Source of the DNA: JANTGF01 sp033791445
Lineage (GTDB): Bacteria; Bacteroidota; Bacteroidia; Bacteroidales; VadinHA17
NCBI GenBank assembly: GCA_033791445.1
Contig: JASJGS010000008.1
Coordinates: forward strand, 1-64,000
DNA: 64,000 nt
Direction: 5' to 3'
A program made the translations under genes and the position numbers. The notes under the pieces were generated by a model that worked only from the letters and a program-made list of their open reading frames with translations, searched no databases and was not told the DNA's origin. Of the stretch, positions 37,653 to 47,185 are shown one piece after another; the stretch's first letter is position 1; the number at the start of each line of letters is the position of its first letter.

Positions 37653-38201
37653 CTATAACTTTGGTTTCCAGGCGATTTCCTCAACACCCAAATCACTCGC
37701 AATTTTTCTTGAGAAAACAAATAAATAATCAGAAAGACGATTAAGATATTTTAAAACCAAATCGATATTTTTAACAGAATCAGTAATTCTTAGAACATCA
37801 CGCTCTGCTCTTCGACATACATTCCTCGCAATATGACAGTAAGAAACAGTCATGTGTCCTCCTGGTAGCACAAAAGATGTAAGTGGGTTAAGATTTTTCT
37901 CCATTCTATCTATTTCCTCTTCCAAATAAATTGTGTCTTCAGGTTTCATCTCTGGAAGTTTCAAATCCTCATCTCTCAAATCATTTGCTAGAATTGTAGA
38001 ACAAACCATTAAACGGTCCTGAATCTCAAGCAAAGTTTTAACATCTGCTTCACTAATATCTATATCACGCAATAAACCAATATATGAAATCAATTCATCA
38101 ATTGTGCCATATGCCTCCACTCTAGGATGAGTTTTTGAAACCCTCTTCCCTCCTACTAAAGACGTGGTACCTTTGTCGCCAGTTTTCGTATAGATCTTCA
38201 T
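37653..38201 (-). CDS. pduO: Cob(I)yrinic acid a,c-diamide adenosyltransferase (PduO type)
   Basis: The 182-residue protein transfers the adenosyl group of ATP to Co(I) of corrinoids, giving adenosylcobalamin. The PduO-type signature is complete: MKIYTKTGDKGTTSL phosphate-binding start, VEAYGTIDELISYIG near 28-42, and the RRAERDVLRI helix near 127-136 with its Arg-Glu ATP-binding residues. It is not the CobA type. No other cobalamin gene and no cobalamin riboswitch is near; it probably supports B12-dependent enzymes encoded elsewhere. Confidence 0.94.
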   Translation of the reverse strand: MKIYTKTGDKGTTSLVGGKRVSKTHPRVEAYGTIDELISYIGLLRDIDISEADVKTLLEIQDRLMVCSTILANDLRDEDLKLPEMKPEDTIYLEEEIDRMEKNLNPLTSFVLPGGHMTVSYCHIARNVCRRAERDVLRITDSVKNIDLVLKYLNRLSDYLFVFSRKIASDLGVEEIAWKPKL

Positions 38202-38367
38202 AGTCTATTTTCTAAATGCATTTTGAAATTATTCTCTAATATACTAATAAATAGCAATACATAGATAACTATAAGAAACCATTCTGGCTTCAAGCTACCT
38301 GGTGCTAACTTCGAAATAAGATTGGAATTATGACTAAAATAAATGCTTAAAAGCAATTATAGTAGAA

Positions 38368-39072
38368 TTAGGAATTCATTGCCGCCTCCCTGTAAATATC
38401 ACTTTCTACTTCACCATCCATCAACCGGATAATTCTCTTGGCTCTGAGGGCAATGTCTTCTTCATGGGTAACTACAATAACAGTATTGCCCAATTCATGA
38501 ATATCATCTAGCAAGTCCATTATATCCTTAGAAGTTTTTGAATCGAGGTTCCCAGTTGGTTCATCGGCCAGAATAATAGATGGCTTATTAACCAGAGCTC
38601 TAGCTACTGCAACTCTTTGTCTCTGACCTCCAGATAGCTCATTCGGTTTGTGGTCCATTCTATCACCCAAACCAACGCTATCCAATACTTCTGTTGCTCT
38701 TTTTACCCTGGCACTCTTTGGTTTACCAGCATAAATAAGTGGCAGAGTAACATTTTCAAGAGCATTATACCTAGGCAGGAGATTAAAGGTTTGGAAAATA
38801 AAACCAATTTCGCTATTTCTAATTTCAGCCAACTGATTGTCTTCCATTTTACTAACATCATTTCCATTCAAAATGTATGATCCCTCAGTTGGTGTATCCA
38901 AACATCCCAGGAGGTTCAGTAGAGTAGATTTCCCAGAACCTGAAGCCCCCATAATGGCCACATACTCATTCCTATCGATATCTACCGATACAGACCGCAA
39001 TGCTTTCACTACAACAGTGCCTACATAATAGTTTTTAATTATGTTTTTAATCTCTATTACTTTATTATTCAT
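38368..39072 (-). CDS. ABC transporter ATP-binding protein, LolD/MacB type
   Basis: The 234-residue ATPase has Walker A GASGSGKST at about 41-49, Q-loop FQTFNLLPRYNA, signature LSGGQRQR near 143-150, Walker B IILADEPTGNLD near 165-176 and the switch His in VVTHEE. The LLPR/YNALENVTLPLIY sequence is typical of the MacB/LolD/FtsE class that pairs with FtsX-like permeases in lipoprotein release or export. No permease gene adjoins. Upstream a TTG (39127-39125), 18 bp, TAATTTCG (39106-39099) is one base off the promoter consensus. Confidence 0.93.
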   Translation of the reverse strand: MNNKVIEIKNIIKNYYVGTVVVKALRSVSVDIDRNEYVAIMGASGSGKSTLLNLLGCLDTPTEGSYILNGNDVSKMEDNQLAEIRNSEIGFIFQTFNLLPRYNALENVTLPLIYAGKPKSARVKRATEVLDSVGLGDRMDHKPNELSGGQRQRVAVARALVNKPSIILADEPTGNLDSKTSKDIMDLLDDIHELGNTVIVVTHEEDIALRAKRIIRLMDGEVESDIYREAAMNS

Positions 39073-39197
39073 GTGTTAAATCGATTGAAATTAGTCTACG
39101 AAATTAGTTTTTTATTGCTTAATACAAAAAGATAAAAAGTTAATTTTTACTAAAGCTATGCTTATTAGACAAAAGTTGTTTAATACATATTCCCAAT

Positions 39198-39995
39198 TTA
39201 ATATTTAATTATAAAATTTTGCTTGGAAAGCTCCTTTTTAAAAAATACTATGCCCATGCGAAATAAGTCAATACTCACTTTCACTTCCTTCGACTTTATA
39301 ATTTCTTGCCAAACTAGCTCCATTTCATCTGACCAATGGATATCATCAAAAATAAATATTGAATCATTATGAGATTTCTTCAAACATTGACTAAAATAAT
39401 CCCATGTTGCATCAAAACTGTGGTTACCATCAAAATATACAAGATCAACGGAATCAATTTCATTTAATACGCTGGGTAAGGTAAACTCAAACAGGCCTTC
39501 AATTAATCTGATATTATCTTTCCGTAATAACTTAAAATTGCTTTCTGCTACTCTTGCAAGTGGCTCTGCTCCTTCCAGGGTAATTACTCGGCCAATATTT
39601 GGACCTGACAGATAGAATGTACCTATACCCAATGAAGTTCCAAGTTCAATTATTGATAAAGGTTTGTATTTTTCTACCATATTGTACAGAACCCTTCCAA
39701 ATTTATAAGGTGTAGAAGAATACCTCGCAATATTTGAAATTTTCCGGGTGAGTCCTTGACTATTTGTGGAACCTACACCTGGATCCTCATAGGATACAAG
39801 TTCCTCATTCTTCAGGAGTTCATTCCTAAGTTTTTTTACTTCAACAAAAGTCCGGTTTTCATCATGTTTATCTAATACGGAAGTAATAAAATCATATACA
39901 AAGGGTGAATGAATACCATGACCATGTCTGTGTTTTGCAAATAATGCATATTTAAGTGCACGTTCTGCCTTATGAAAATAATCCGAAAACTTCAT
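39198..39995 (-). CDS. Class I SAM-dependent methyltransferase
   Basis: The 265-residue Rossmann methyltransferase has motif I SIIELGTSLGIGTFYLSG at about residues 114-131, an acidic strand-end (TLEGAEPLA), and VDLVYFDGNHSFDATWDYF later, which resembles O-methyltransferases of the catechol-OMT class or Methyltransf_24. The N-terminal about 100 residues (HGIHSPFVYDFITSV) are common to a Bacteroidota-specific branch. The substrate cannot be read from sequence. It is a single gene, divergent from recG. Confidence 0.82.
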   Translation of the reverse strand: MKFSDYFHKAERALKYALFAKHRHGHGIHSPFVYDFITSVLDKHDENRTFVEVKKLRNELLKNEELVSYEDPGVGSTNSQGLTRKISNIARYSSTPYKFGRVLYNMVEKYKPLSIIELGTSLGIGTFYLSGPNIGRVITLEGAEPLARVAESNFKLLRKDNIRLIEGLFEFTLPSVLNEIDSVDLVYFDGNHSFDATWDYFSQCLKKSHNDSIFIFDDIHWSDEMELVWQEIIKSKEVKVSIDLFRMGIVFFKKELSKQNFIIKY

Positions 39996-40100
39996 CTAAT
40001 ATTCAATTTGCAATAAAAACCAAGTCTAAAGATTTATCAATAAAAAACAAGGATTAGAAAAAATTATACTGTCAGGATATATTTCTTTGGAAAGATAATC

Positions 40101-40108
40101 TAATTTTG
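40101..40108 (+). promoter_or_regulatory. -7 box for recG
   Basis: TAATTTTG, an exact TAnnTTTG match, about 31 bp upstream of the recG ATG at 40139. A TTTG at 40086-40089 is too close to serve as the -33 element. Confidence 0.4.
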
Positions 40109-40138
40109 TTTATTCCTCTGTAGTATATTAAGCTTATT

Positions 40139-42244
40139 ATGTCGGATGTTTTTCAACAAGATATTAAATTTTTAGCAGGAGTTGGACCAAAACGTGCTGA
40201 CTTACTGAATGCTGAGCTGGGTATTTATACTCAAGGAGATTTAATCACCTACTTCCCCTATAAGTACATTGACAGGAGTAAATTTTATACAACCAAAGAG
40301 GTCCGAAGTGATCAGGCTTATATTCAGTTGCGAGGAAACATTGAAAATTTCAGGATGGAGGGTGGTGGAAGAAAAAAAAGGCTTGTAGCTGATTTTTTTG
40401 ATGATGCTGGAAGAATTCAACTCCTTTGGTTTCATGGAGCGAAATGGATTAAAGACAGCATCAATATTGAGAAAACATATATTGTTTTCGGGAAACCAAG
40501 CATTTATCAGGGTAAAATTAATTTAATTCACCCCGATATTGAGGTGGAGGAGCAACACCAGGGAAGAATTTCTACCTCTTTGCAAGCTCTGTACAATACT
40601 TCGGAAAATCTCAAAAAAAACCACATCAATTCCAAAGTAATACAAAAGCTTCAAAATAGTCTGTTAAGTAAAATCAAAGAGGACATTTCGGAAACATTGC
40701 CATCCTACCTGTTAAAGAAATTAAACCTGATCTCAAGAAAAGATGCGCTGATAAATATCCATTTTCCAAAAAATCCAGATTTACTTTCAAAAGCAACCCT
40801 CCGGCTAAAGTTTGAAGAGTTGTTTTACATCCAGTTAAACCTTTTAAATCAGAAAGAGAATAGAAAAGCAAAGTCAAAAGGATTTGTCTTTTCAAAAGTG
40901 GGTGAAAATTTAAACAACTTTTATCATCAAAAACTTCATTTTGAATTAACCAACGCCCAAAAACGTGTCATAAAAGACATCCGAAGTGACCTGGGGTCTG
41001 GGAAACAAATGAACCGCTTACTGCAGGGGGATGTTGGTAGTGGAAAAACGCTGGTGGCTTTAATGACCATGCTAATTTCTCTTGACAATAATTACCAGAC
41101 GTGCATCATGGCTCCAACTGAGATTTTAGCAAGTCAACACTTTAAAACCATTTCTTCATTTCTTGATGGATTAAATATTAAGATTGGAATATTGACAGGT
41201 TCTACGAAAAAAGCAGAACGAAATATTCTTCATGAAAAACTTCAAAATGGAGAATTGCAGATACTCATTGGAACTCACGCCCTGATTGAGGATACTGTTG
41301 TTTTCAAAAACCTCGGACTAGTAATTATTGATGAACAACACAGGTTTGGAGTAGCACAAAGAAGTAAGCTCTGGAAAAAAAACATTAATCCTCCACATGT
41401 TCTGGTAATGACCGCCACTCCTATTCCCCGAACACTGGCAATGACTTTATACGGAGACCTTGATGTTTCCATTATTGATGAGTTGCCCCCAGGACGTAAA
41501 CTTATCAAAACACTTTTTTTCTATGATAGTCAGCGATTGAAGGTTTTTGGCTTTATGCGTAAGCAGATTGAAAAAGGGCAACAAATATTTATTGTATACC
41601 CATTAATCAAGGAATCTGAAAAAATGGACTACAAAGACCTTGAGGATGGATATGAGAGTATTTCAAGGGCATTTCCTCCACCAAAATATGCCATTAGTGT
41701 GGTACATGGAAAGATGAAGCCGGCTGAAAAAGAAACCTCTATGCAACATTTCATTGCTCACCGGACTCACATAATGGTGGCCACAACTGTAATTGAGGTG
41801 GGGGTTGATATACCCAATGCATCGGTAATGATTATTGAAAGTGCTGAAAGATTCGGACTTTCACAACTGCATCAGCTCAGGGGCCGTGTCGGACGTGGAA
41901 GTGACCAATCCTATTGCATATTAATGAGCTCAGGCAAGTTATCGGTTGATGCCCGGAGACGAATTGAAACTATGGTTCGTACAAGTGATGGTTTTGAAAT
42001 TGCGGAAGTCGATTTAAAATTAAGAGGTCCTGGTGACATTGAGGGTACTCAGCAAAGTGGTATCTCTTTTGACCTTAAAATTGCCAATCTCGGACAGGAT
42101 GGTCAAATTCTACAGTATGCCAGAAGCAATGCTGAAAATATCCTTGATGAAGACCCTCAACTCCAAAAAACTGAAAACCAGATTCTTGTTCGCCAACTTA
42201 AGCAAATCAGAAGATCAAATGTTAATTGGAGTGTAATAAGTTAA
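40139..42244 (+). CDS. recG: ATP-dependent DNA helicase RecG
   Basis: The 701-residue RecG remodels stalled forks and Holliday junctions. The N-terminal wedge (OB) domain covers about 55-160 and starts with the RecG helix-hairpin VGPKRADLLNAELGI. The helicase core has Walker A GDVGSGKT (about 298-305), the RecG-specific DEQH box in IIDEQHRFGV, SF2 motif VI region QLRGRVGRGSDQSYC, and the C-terminal TRG motif region. The length matches E. coli RecG (693). It is convergent with the CHAD-domain gene; 50 bp separate their ends and no terminator hairpin is visible. Confidence 0.97.
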   Translation: MSDVFQQDIKFLAGVGPKRADLLNAELGIYTQGDLITYFPYKYIDRSKFYTTKEVRSDQAYIQLRGNIENFRMEGGGRKKRLVADFFDDAGRIQLLWFHGAKWIKDSINIEKTYIVFGKPSIYQGKINLIHPDIEVEEQHQGRISTSLQALYNTSENLKKNHINSKVIQKLQNSLLSKIKEDISETLPSYLLKKLNLISRKDALINIHFPKNPDLLSKATLRLKFEELFYIQLNLLNQKENRKAKSKGFVFSKVGENLNNFYHQKLHFELTNAQKRVIKDIRSDLGSGKQMNRLLQGDVGSGKTLVALMTMLISLDNNYQTCIMAPTEILASQHFKTISSFLDGLNIKIGILTGSTKKAERNILHEKLQNGELQILIGTHALIEDTVVFKNLGLVIIDEQHRFGVAQRSKLWKKNINPPHVLVMTATPIPRTLAMTLYGDLDVSIIDELPPGRKLIKTLFFYDSQRLKVFGFMRKQIEKGQQIFIVYPLIKESEKMDYKDLEDGYESISRAFPPPKYAISVVHGKMKPAEKETSMQHFIAHRTHIMVATTVIEVGVDIPNASVMIIESAERFGLSQLHQLRGRVGRGSDQSYCILMSSGKLSVDARRRIETMVRTSDGFEIAEVDLKLRGPGDIEGTQQSGISFDLKIANLGQDGQILQYARSNAENILDEDPQLQKTENQILVRQLKQIRRSNVNWSVIS

Positions 42245-42294
42245 AATCCTCAAAGTTACTCTTTAATAAAAGCCCCAAATGCTTAAGCTTCCGA

Positions 42295-43140
42295 TCAGGT
42301 TAGTTTTTTAAACCATTTATACTCCTTCTTAAATTCAGGTTTAAGTGGTATAACGCCTTCCTTTATTTCCTTTATTAATTTTTTCTCAAGACTATTATAC
42401 ATTGATTTCTCCTTTTGATCAGATAATTGATCTAAGAAATTTTTTAATGAGAGAAGCATAGTAACCTTATCATGCCATATGCCTAAAATAGTCTCCAGTT
42501 TTTTTAATAACTCAAGATGTAGCTGATGTTCTGGCTTTTTCCATTCTTCTGCCATTCTCATCTCGTAAATAAAACGAATTTGCTTCAGTATTTTCCGGAT
42601 TTGATGTAATTGATAATCATCCAGGTTCTCTTCCTTAAGAATTTCGTTCGCGGCATCCATTTTATCCCAAATAAACTTAAGAGCTGCCAAATGAACCTGG
42701 TTATCTTTATAACCAAAGTCAGCTCCTACTATGTTTTTCCATTCTCCCTTTTCCAGCCTGGACAGTATTTTCGCAGAATTTTCGATAAACAATTCCCAAA
42801 CCAGCGGTATTTGTACATCTAGATAATCCAGGAATGTAGTATATCTGGTGGATAGTTTTATCTCATACTCTCTTGTTAAGTTTTTAAAAACCTGGAAATC
42901 ACGAATTGCACCCCCAATTTTAAAAATCTTCTTAAACCCTTTCAAAGAAGATTTCAGCCAGGTTCTTTCCAAACCACTTTCTTTCAAGAACAAGTTCAAT
43001 GTTCGAAGCTTCTTAAGAGCTACTCGATAGTCATGAATTGCATCTTCATCTAATGAAATCACAGCATTTCGATAATTCTCCTCAAACTTTGTAAGGTTTT
43101 CCAATAAGTATAAGCGAAATGATTGATCTTTTTTGCTCAT
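42295..43140 (-). CDS. CHAD domain protein
   Basis: The 281-residue helical protein has the CHAD signature: an N-terminal HDYRVALKKLRTLNLFLKES helix (about 35-54) with conserved His/Arg/Lys, and a later HQIRKILKQIRFIYEM repeat (about 180-195). CHAD domains bind polyphosphate through these basic residues and associate with polyP granules. No CYTH or polyphosphate kinase gene is adjacent. The visible basic repeat supports polyphosphate binding; its purpose here is unknown. Confidence 0.87.
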   Translation of the reverse strand: MSKKDQSFRLYLLENLTKFEENYRNAVISLDEDAIHDYRVALKKLRTLNLFLKESGLERTWLKSSLKGFKKIFKIGGAIRDFQVFKNLTREYEIKLSTRYTTFLDYLDVQIPLVWELFIENSAKILSRLEKGEWKNIVGADFGYKDNQVHLAALKFIWDKMDAANEILKEENLDDYQLHQIRKILKQIRFIYEMRMAEEWKKPEHQLHLELLKKLETILGIWHDKVTMLLSLKNFLDQLSDQKEKSMYNSLEKKLIKEIKEGVIPLKPEFKKEYKWFKKLT

Positions 43141-43456
43141 ATCCAGTCAATTTATTCAATTCATCTATTAGTTTTCATTCTGATTTTCATAAGTTGGTTA
43201 CAAACCGAAATGATAATTGTAAAAATAATGATTTGACCTGACTTTCAATATCCCAAATTTGGCTGTTCCTATCTTAAAAATAAATAATTAAACACATCAA
43301 ATACGCACTATGATTATAAATGCGGAAGTATCCTCTGATAGAAATATATTTATCTTATTTAAATTCAGGATAAATTACTGGTATTCGCTTAAAAGCATGT
43401 ACAAAGTAGATTGATAAAAAGCAAACAGTTGTAAATTTGCCTTTTAAATTTTTCAT
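43141..43456. other. 316-bp intergenic region upstream of the rnf operon
   Basis: AT-rich spacer between the divergent CHAD gene and the rnf operon. Apart from the promoter listed at 43411-43439 I see no RNA, riboswitch, coding frame or repeat in it. Confidence 0.6.
43411..43439 (+). promoter_or_regulatory. Promoter of the rseC-rnfBCDGEA operon
   Basis: TTG (43411-43413), 18 bp, TAAATTTG (43432-43439). Transcription should start near 43446, only about 11 bases before the TTG start codon at 43457, so the mRNA leader is very short. Confidence 0.58.
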
Positions 43457-43879
43457 TTGGCACAATCGCAAGAAATAGAGCACTTAGGAAAGGTTGAGCA
43501 AGTTTCTGAGGGAGTTGTAAAGGTTAGTTTTATTTCCCACTCAGCTTGTGGATCCTGTCATTCAAAGGGAGTTTGTACAGTATCTGAGACTCAGGAAAAA
43601 CTTGTTGATATTTACAATCCAAAAGTATCTGTAAAGGTAGGTGAGCAGGTAATGGTAATCCTTAAACGGTCTCTTGGATACAAAGCACTTTTTTTGGGAT
43701 ATGTTCTTCCTTTGATTCTGGTTCTAGCCTTCCTTATTACGATGACAAACATACTTGGAAGTGAAGCCAAGGCAGGATTAATTTCTCTTTTAGTACTTGC
43801 TATTTATTATGTTGTACTTTACCTTACAAGGGATTCTATCAACAAACAATTCAAGTTTACTTTAAAAAAAGTTGAATAA
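43457..43879 (+). CDS. SoxR-reducing system protein RseC family
   Basis: The 140-residue membrane protein has a Cys-rich cytoplasmic N-terminus (SACGSCHSKGVCT, Cys at about residues 32, 35 and 40) that may hold an Fe-S cluster. Two transmembrane helices follow (about 77-97 and 103-121). RseC-like proteins accompany Rnf; in E. coli RseC with Rsx proteins keeps SoxR reduced. The start is TTG (43457), because no ATG or GTG precedes it in frame near the predicted transcript start. It is the first gene of the rnf operon; rnfB follows after 12 bp. Confidence 0.88.
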   Translation: MAQSQEIEHLGKVEQVSEGVVKVSFISHSACGSCHSKGVCTVSETQEKLVDIYNPKVSVKVGEQVMVILKRSLGYKALFLGYVLPLILVLAFLITMTNILGSEAKAGLISLLVLAIYYVVLYLTRDSINKQFKFTLKKVE

Positions 43880-43891
43880 ATACATACATAT

Positions 43892-44812
43892 ATGAACTCA
43901 GTTCTTTTATTTACAATTATTACTCTGAGTACAATGGGTTTAGTGGCTGCTGTGATCCTCTATTTTGTTGCTCAGAAGTTTAAAGTGTTTGAAGATCCAC
44001 GAATCGATGAAGTTGAAGATGTTCTTCCGAGTGCAAACTGTGGTGGATGTGGTTTCCCTGGTTGCAGGAATTTTGCTGAAGCCCTTGTAAAGGCAGATTC
44101 CTTTGATGATTTATATTGCCCTGTGGGTGGTAATGAAGTTATGGCTCAGGCTGCCAGCATACTTGGAAAAGAAGCGGTGGAAGCCGATCCAAAAGTAGCT
44201 GTAGTGAGATGCTCAGGATCGTTTGAAAACAGACCTCGGACCAACCTTTACGATGGTGCTGCAAATTGCACAGTTGTACACAACCTGTACACTGGTGATA
44301 CCGATTGCCCCTATGGTTGTTTAGGATTAGGGGAATGTGTCGATGCCTGCGATTTTGAAGCAATGTATATGGATGAGAAGACTGGATTGCCAGTTATCAT
44401 TGATGATAAATGTGTGGCATGTGGAGCATGCGTTGAAGCCTGTCCTAGAAATATCATTGAATTAAGAAAGAAAAATAAAAAAGACAGGAAGATATTTGTA
44501 TCCTGTATAAATGAGGATAAGGGAGGTGTAGCAAAGAAATACTGTTCTGTAGCCTGCACCGGATGTACCAAATGTTTTAAGGTTTGCCCCTTCGAAGCCA
44601 TTACAATGGGTAACAATCTTGCGTTTATAGATGGTGATAAATGCAAGCTTTGTAGAAAATGTGTAGTAGAATGTCCTACAAATGCCATTCATGAGCTGAA
44701 CTTCCCACCAAGAAGAGTAAAGGAAGAACCTAAAACTGAAATAGTCAAAGAAGAATCAAATTCAACTTTGGCCAAAGAAGAAAAGATTTCTGAAAAGAAA
44801 ACAAAAGAATAG
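43892..44812 (+). CDS. rnfB: Rnf complex subunit RnfB (multi-cluster ferredoxin)
   Basis: RnfB passes electrons between soluble ferredoxin and the membrane Rnf core. The 306-residue protein has an N-terminal membrane helix and then the RnfB cluster domain with NCGGCGFPGC (about 50-59). Further ferredoxin clusters are GECVDAC, CVACGACVEACP, CTGCTKCFKVCP and CKLCRKCVVECP. This is longer and richer in clusters than E. coli RsxB (192 residues) and resembles the energy-conserving Rnf of anaerobes. A Lys/Glu-rich tail of about 35 residues ends the protein. Confidence 0.95.
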   Translation: MNSVLLFTIITLSTMGLVAAVILYFVAQKFKVFEDPRIDEVEDVLPSANCGGCGFPGCRNFAEALVKADSFDDLYCPVGGNEVMAQAASILGKEAVEADPKVAVVRCSGSFENRPRTNLYDGAANCTVVHNLYTGDTDCPYGCLGLGECVDACDFEAMYMDEKTGLPVIIDDKCVACGACVEACPRNIIELRKKNKKDRKIFVSCINEDKGGVAKKYCSVACTGCTKCFKVCPFEAITMGNNLAFIDGDKCKLCRKCVVECPTNAIHELNFPPRRVKEEPKTEIVKEESNSTLAKEEKISEKKTKE

Positions 44813-44835
44813 ATTAATAACCCAAAACTATTATA

Positions 44836-46164
44836 GTGTTACAAACATTTCCAAAAGGAGGAGTTCACCCTGCTGAAAATAAGTTTTCAGCAGAAAAGAA
44901 AATTACAACTCTACCTTTGCCTAAAACAGTTAACATACCTCTATCCCAGCACATTGGTGCGCCGGCAGAGGTATTGGTAAAAAGGGGTGATGTAGTTAAA
45001 ACAGGAGAGGTAATAGCTAAGCATAGAGGCTTCGTTTCTAGTAACATCCACTCATCTGTTTCCGGCAAGGTTCTAAAGGTTGATAAAACCCTCGACAGTT
45101 CTGGCTACAAACGAATTTCTGTTACAATTGAGGTTGATGAAGATAATTGGTTATCAGAAATTGATCGGAGCACTGACCTGAAGAAGGAAATTACAGTATC
45201 CGCTGAGGAGATTGTAAATAAGACACTTGATGCTGGTGTTGTTGGAATGGGTGGTGCAACCTTCCCTTCTCACGTGAAACTTTCAGTCCCAAGAGGAAAA
45301 AAAGCCGACCTGGTTATTTTAAATGGAGTTGAATGTGAGCCTTTCCTCACATCAGACCATAGACTTATGATGGAAAAAGGTGAAGAGATTGTAATAGGTT
45401 TACAACTAATAATGAAGGCCTTAAATGTAAAAAAAGGGATAATTGGAATTGAGAACAACAAGCCAGATGCAATTAGTCATTTAAAAAAGATTGCTGAACA
45501 ATATCCTGATATATCAGTGGAAGCCTTAAAGGTAAAATACCCCCAGGGAGGTGAAAAGCAGCTTATAAAAGCTTTGACCGGAAGAGAAGTTCCATCTGGA
45601 GGTTTGCCCATTGATGTAGGTACAGTGGTACATAATGTTGGAACTGCTTTCGCCATCTACGAAGCTATTCAAAAGAATAAACCCCTAATTGAAAGGGTTG
45701 TTACAGTGACCGGCGAAGATGTAAAAAATCCTTCAAATATCATGGTTAGAGTTGGTACCCCTCTTGAGCAACTCGTTGAATCTGCAGGGGGTGTTCCGGG
45801 AAGTACCGGTAAAATAGTGAATGGTGGCCCAATGATGGGTAAAGCTCTGAACTCTTTAGATGTTCCGGTTACAAAGGGAACTTCTGGTGTTTTATTATTC
45901 CCTGAAACTGAAAGCAAGAGAAAACCTATCGGCCCTTGTATCCGATGTGCTAAATGTATATCAGTATGTCCAATGGGACTTGAGCCCTACCTTTTAATGA
46001 CTTTAACGGAAAAAGAAATGTTGGACAGAGTGGAAACTGAAAAAGCACTCGACTGCATTGAATGTGGTTCCTGTAGTTATATCTGCCCTGCCAATAGACC
46101 CTTATTAGATTATATTCGATTGGGAAAGCTTAAAGTAAGTCAGATAATTAGAAACAGAAAATAG
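44836..46164 (+). CDS. rnfC: Rnf complex subunit RnfC
   Basis: RnfC is the NADH-binding, FMN-containing peripheral subunit where electrons reach or leave NAD+. The 442-residue protein starts LQTFPKGGVHPAENK, the usual RnfC N-terminus, from a GTG at 44836. It shows the Gly-rich GMGGATFPSHVK region (about 138-149), a second SLBB-like part, and two 4Fe-4S motifs (CIRCAKCISVCP and CIECGSCSYICP). The length is near the Bacteroides and Thermotoga proteins and shorter than E. coli RsxC (740), which has a long C-terminal repeat tail. Confidence 0.96.
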   Translation: MLQTFPKGGVHPAENKFSAEKKITTLPLPKTVNIPLSQHIGAPAEVLVKRGDVVKTGEVIAKHRGFVSSNIHSSVSGKVLKVDKTLDSSGYKRISVTIEVDEDNWLSEIDRSTDLKKEITVSAEEIVNKTLDAGVVGMGGATFPSHVKLSVPRGKKADLVILNGVECEPFLTSDHRLMMEKGEEIVIGLQLIMKALNVKKGIIGIENNKPDAISHLKKIAEQYPDISVEALKVKYPQGGEKQLIKALTGREVPSGGLPIDVGTVVHNVGTAFAIYEAIQKNKPLIERVVTVTGEDVKNPSNIMVRVGTPLEQLVESAGGVPGSTGKIVNGGPMMGKALNSLDVPVTKGTSGVLLFPETESKRKPIGPCIRCAKCISVCPMGLEPYLLMTLTEKEMLDRVETEKALDCIECGSCSYICPANRPLLDYIRLGKLKVSQIIRNRK

Positions 46165-46183
46165 ATATTGAAAATATTATAAT

Positions 46184-47185
46184 ATGAATAATCTTATAAC
46201 TGTAGCTCCATCGCCACATGTGCATAGCTCAGACTCAACAAAAAAGTTAATGACCGGTGTGTTGATTGCTCTGGCACCTGCCTTTTTTGTTTCTGTCTGG
46301 ATGTTCGGCTGGAGTGCACTAATTGTAACTGCAGTGGCAGTTCTTTCATGTGTATTGTTCGAATACCTCATTCAGAAATATTTGTTAAAAAAGGAAATAT
46401 CAATTTCTGATGGTTCGGCTATTGTAACAGGGGTATTACTGGCCTTTTGCTTACCGGTAAATATCCCTCTCTGGCAGATTGTTATTGGAAGTCTTGTTGC
46501 TATTGGTGTAGGTAAAATGACTTTTGGTGGTCTTGGAAACAATCCTTTCAACCCGGCACTGGTGGGTAGAGTTTTTCTATTCATTTCTTTCCCGGTTCAG
46601 ATGACAAGCTGGCCTGTTCCCCAGGGATTCAAAACATCATTAACCGATGCTATTACCGGGTCAACTCCCCTGGGAATAATAAAAGAAGGTGTCAGGAATT
46701 CTGAAAGCATGGATGTAATAATGCAAAATGTCCCCTCGAATATGGAAATGTTCTATGGCCATATGGGGGGTTCCATGGGAGAAATTGCTGCTATAGCCCT
46801 GGCTCTCGGATTCCTTTATCTACTCATTAAGAAGATAATTACATGGCACATTCCGGTAACCATTTTAACCACAATAGTAATTTTTACAGGTATTCTGTGG
46901 CTGGTGAACCCAGAGCAAAATGCCAGCCCTGTATTTCATTTGCTTACTGGAGGAGTAATGCTGGGTGCCATTTTTATGGCCACTGACTATGTAACCTCCC
47001 CAATGACTGCTAAAGGCATGATTGTTTTTGCCATTGGAATTGGAGTACTTACAGTTATTATTCGGCGTTTTGGAGCATACCCGGAGGGTGTTCAATTTGC
47101 CATACTCATTATGAATGCATTTGTACCACTTATAAACACATATATGAAACCAAAAAGATTTGGGGAGGAGGTGAAAAATGGCTAA
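46184..47185 (+). CDS. rnfD: Rnf complex subunit RnfD
   Basis: RnfD is an integral membrane subunit carrying covalently bound FMN. The 333-residue protein has about nine to ten helices. The flavinylation motif ITGSTPLG places the FMN-bearing residue at Thr161. The HVHSSDSTKKLM N-terminus is typical (SPH motif followed by membrane entry). The gene overlaps rnfG by 8 bp, indicating coupled translation. Confidence 0.96.
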   Translation: MNNLITVAPSPHVHSSDSTKKLMTGVLIALAPAFFVSVWMFGWSALIVTAVAVLSCVLFEYLIQKYLLKKEISISDGSAIVTGVLLAFCLPVNIPLWQIVIGSLVAIGVGKMTFGGLGNNPFNPALVGRVFLFISFPVQMTSWPVPQGFKTSLTDAITGSTPLGIIKEGVRNSESMDVIMQNVPSNMEMFYGHMGGSMGEIAAIALALGFLYLLIKKIITWHIPVTILTTIVIFTGILWLVNPEQNASPVFHLLTGGVMLGAIFMATDYVTSPMTAKGMIVFAIGIGVLTVIIRRFGAYPEGVQFAILIMNAFVPLINTYMKPKRFGEEVKNG

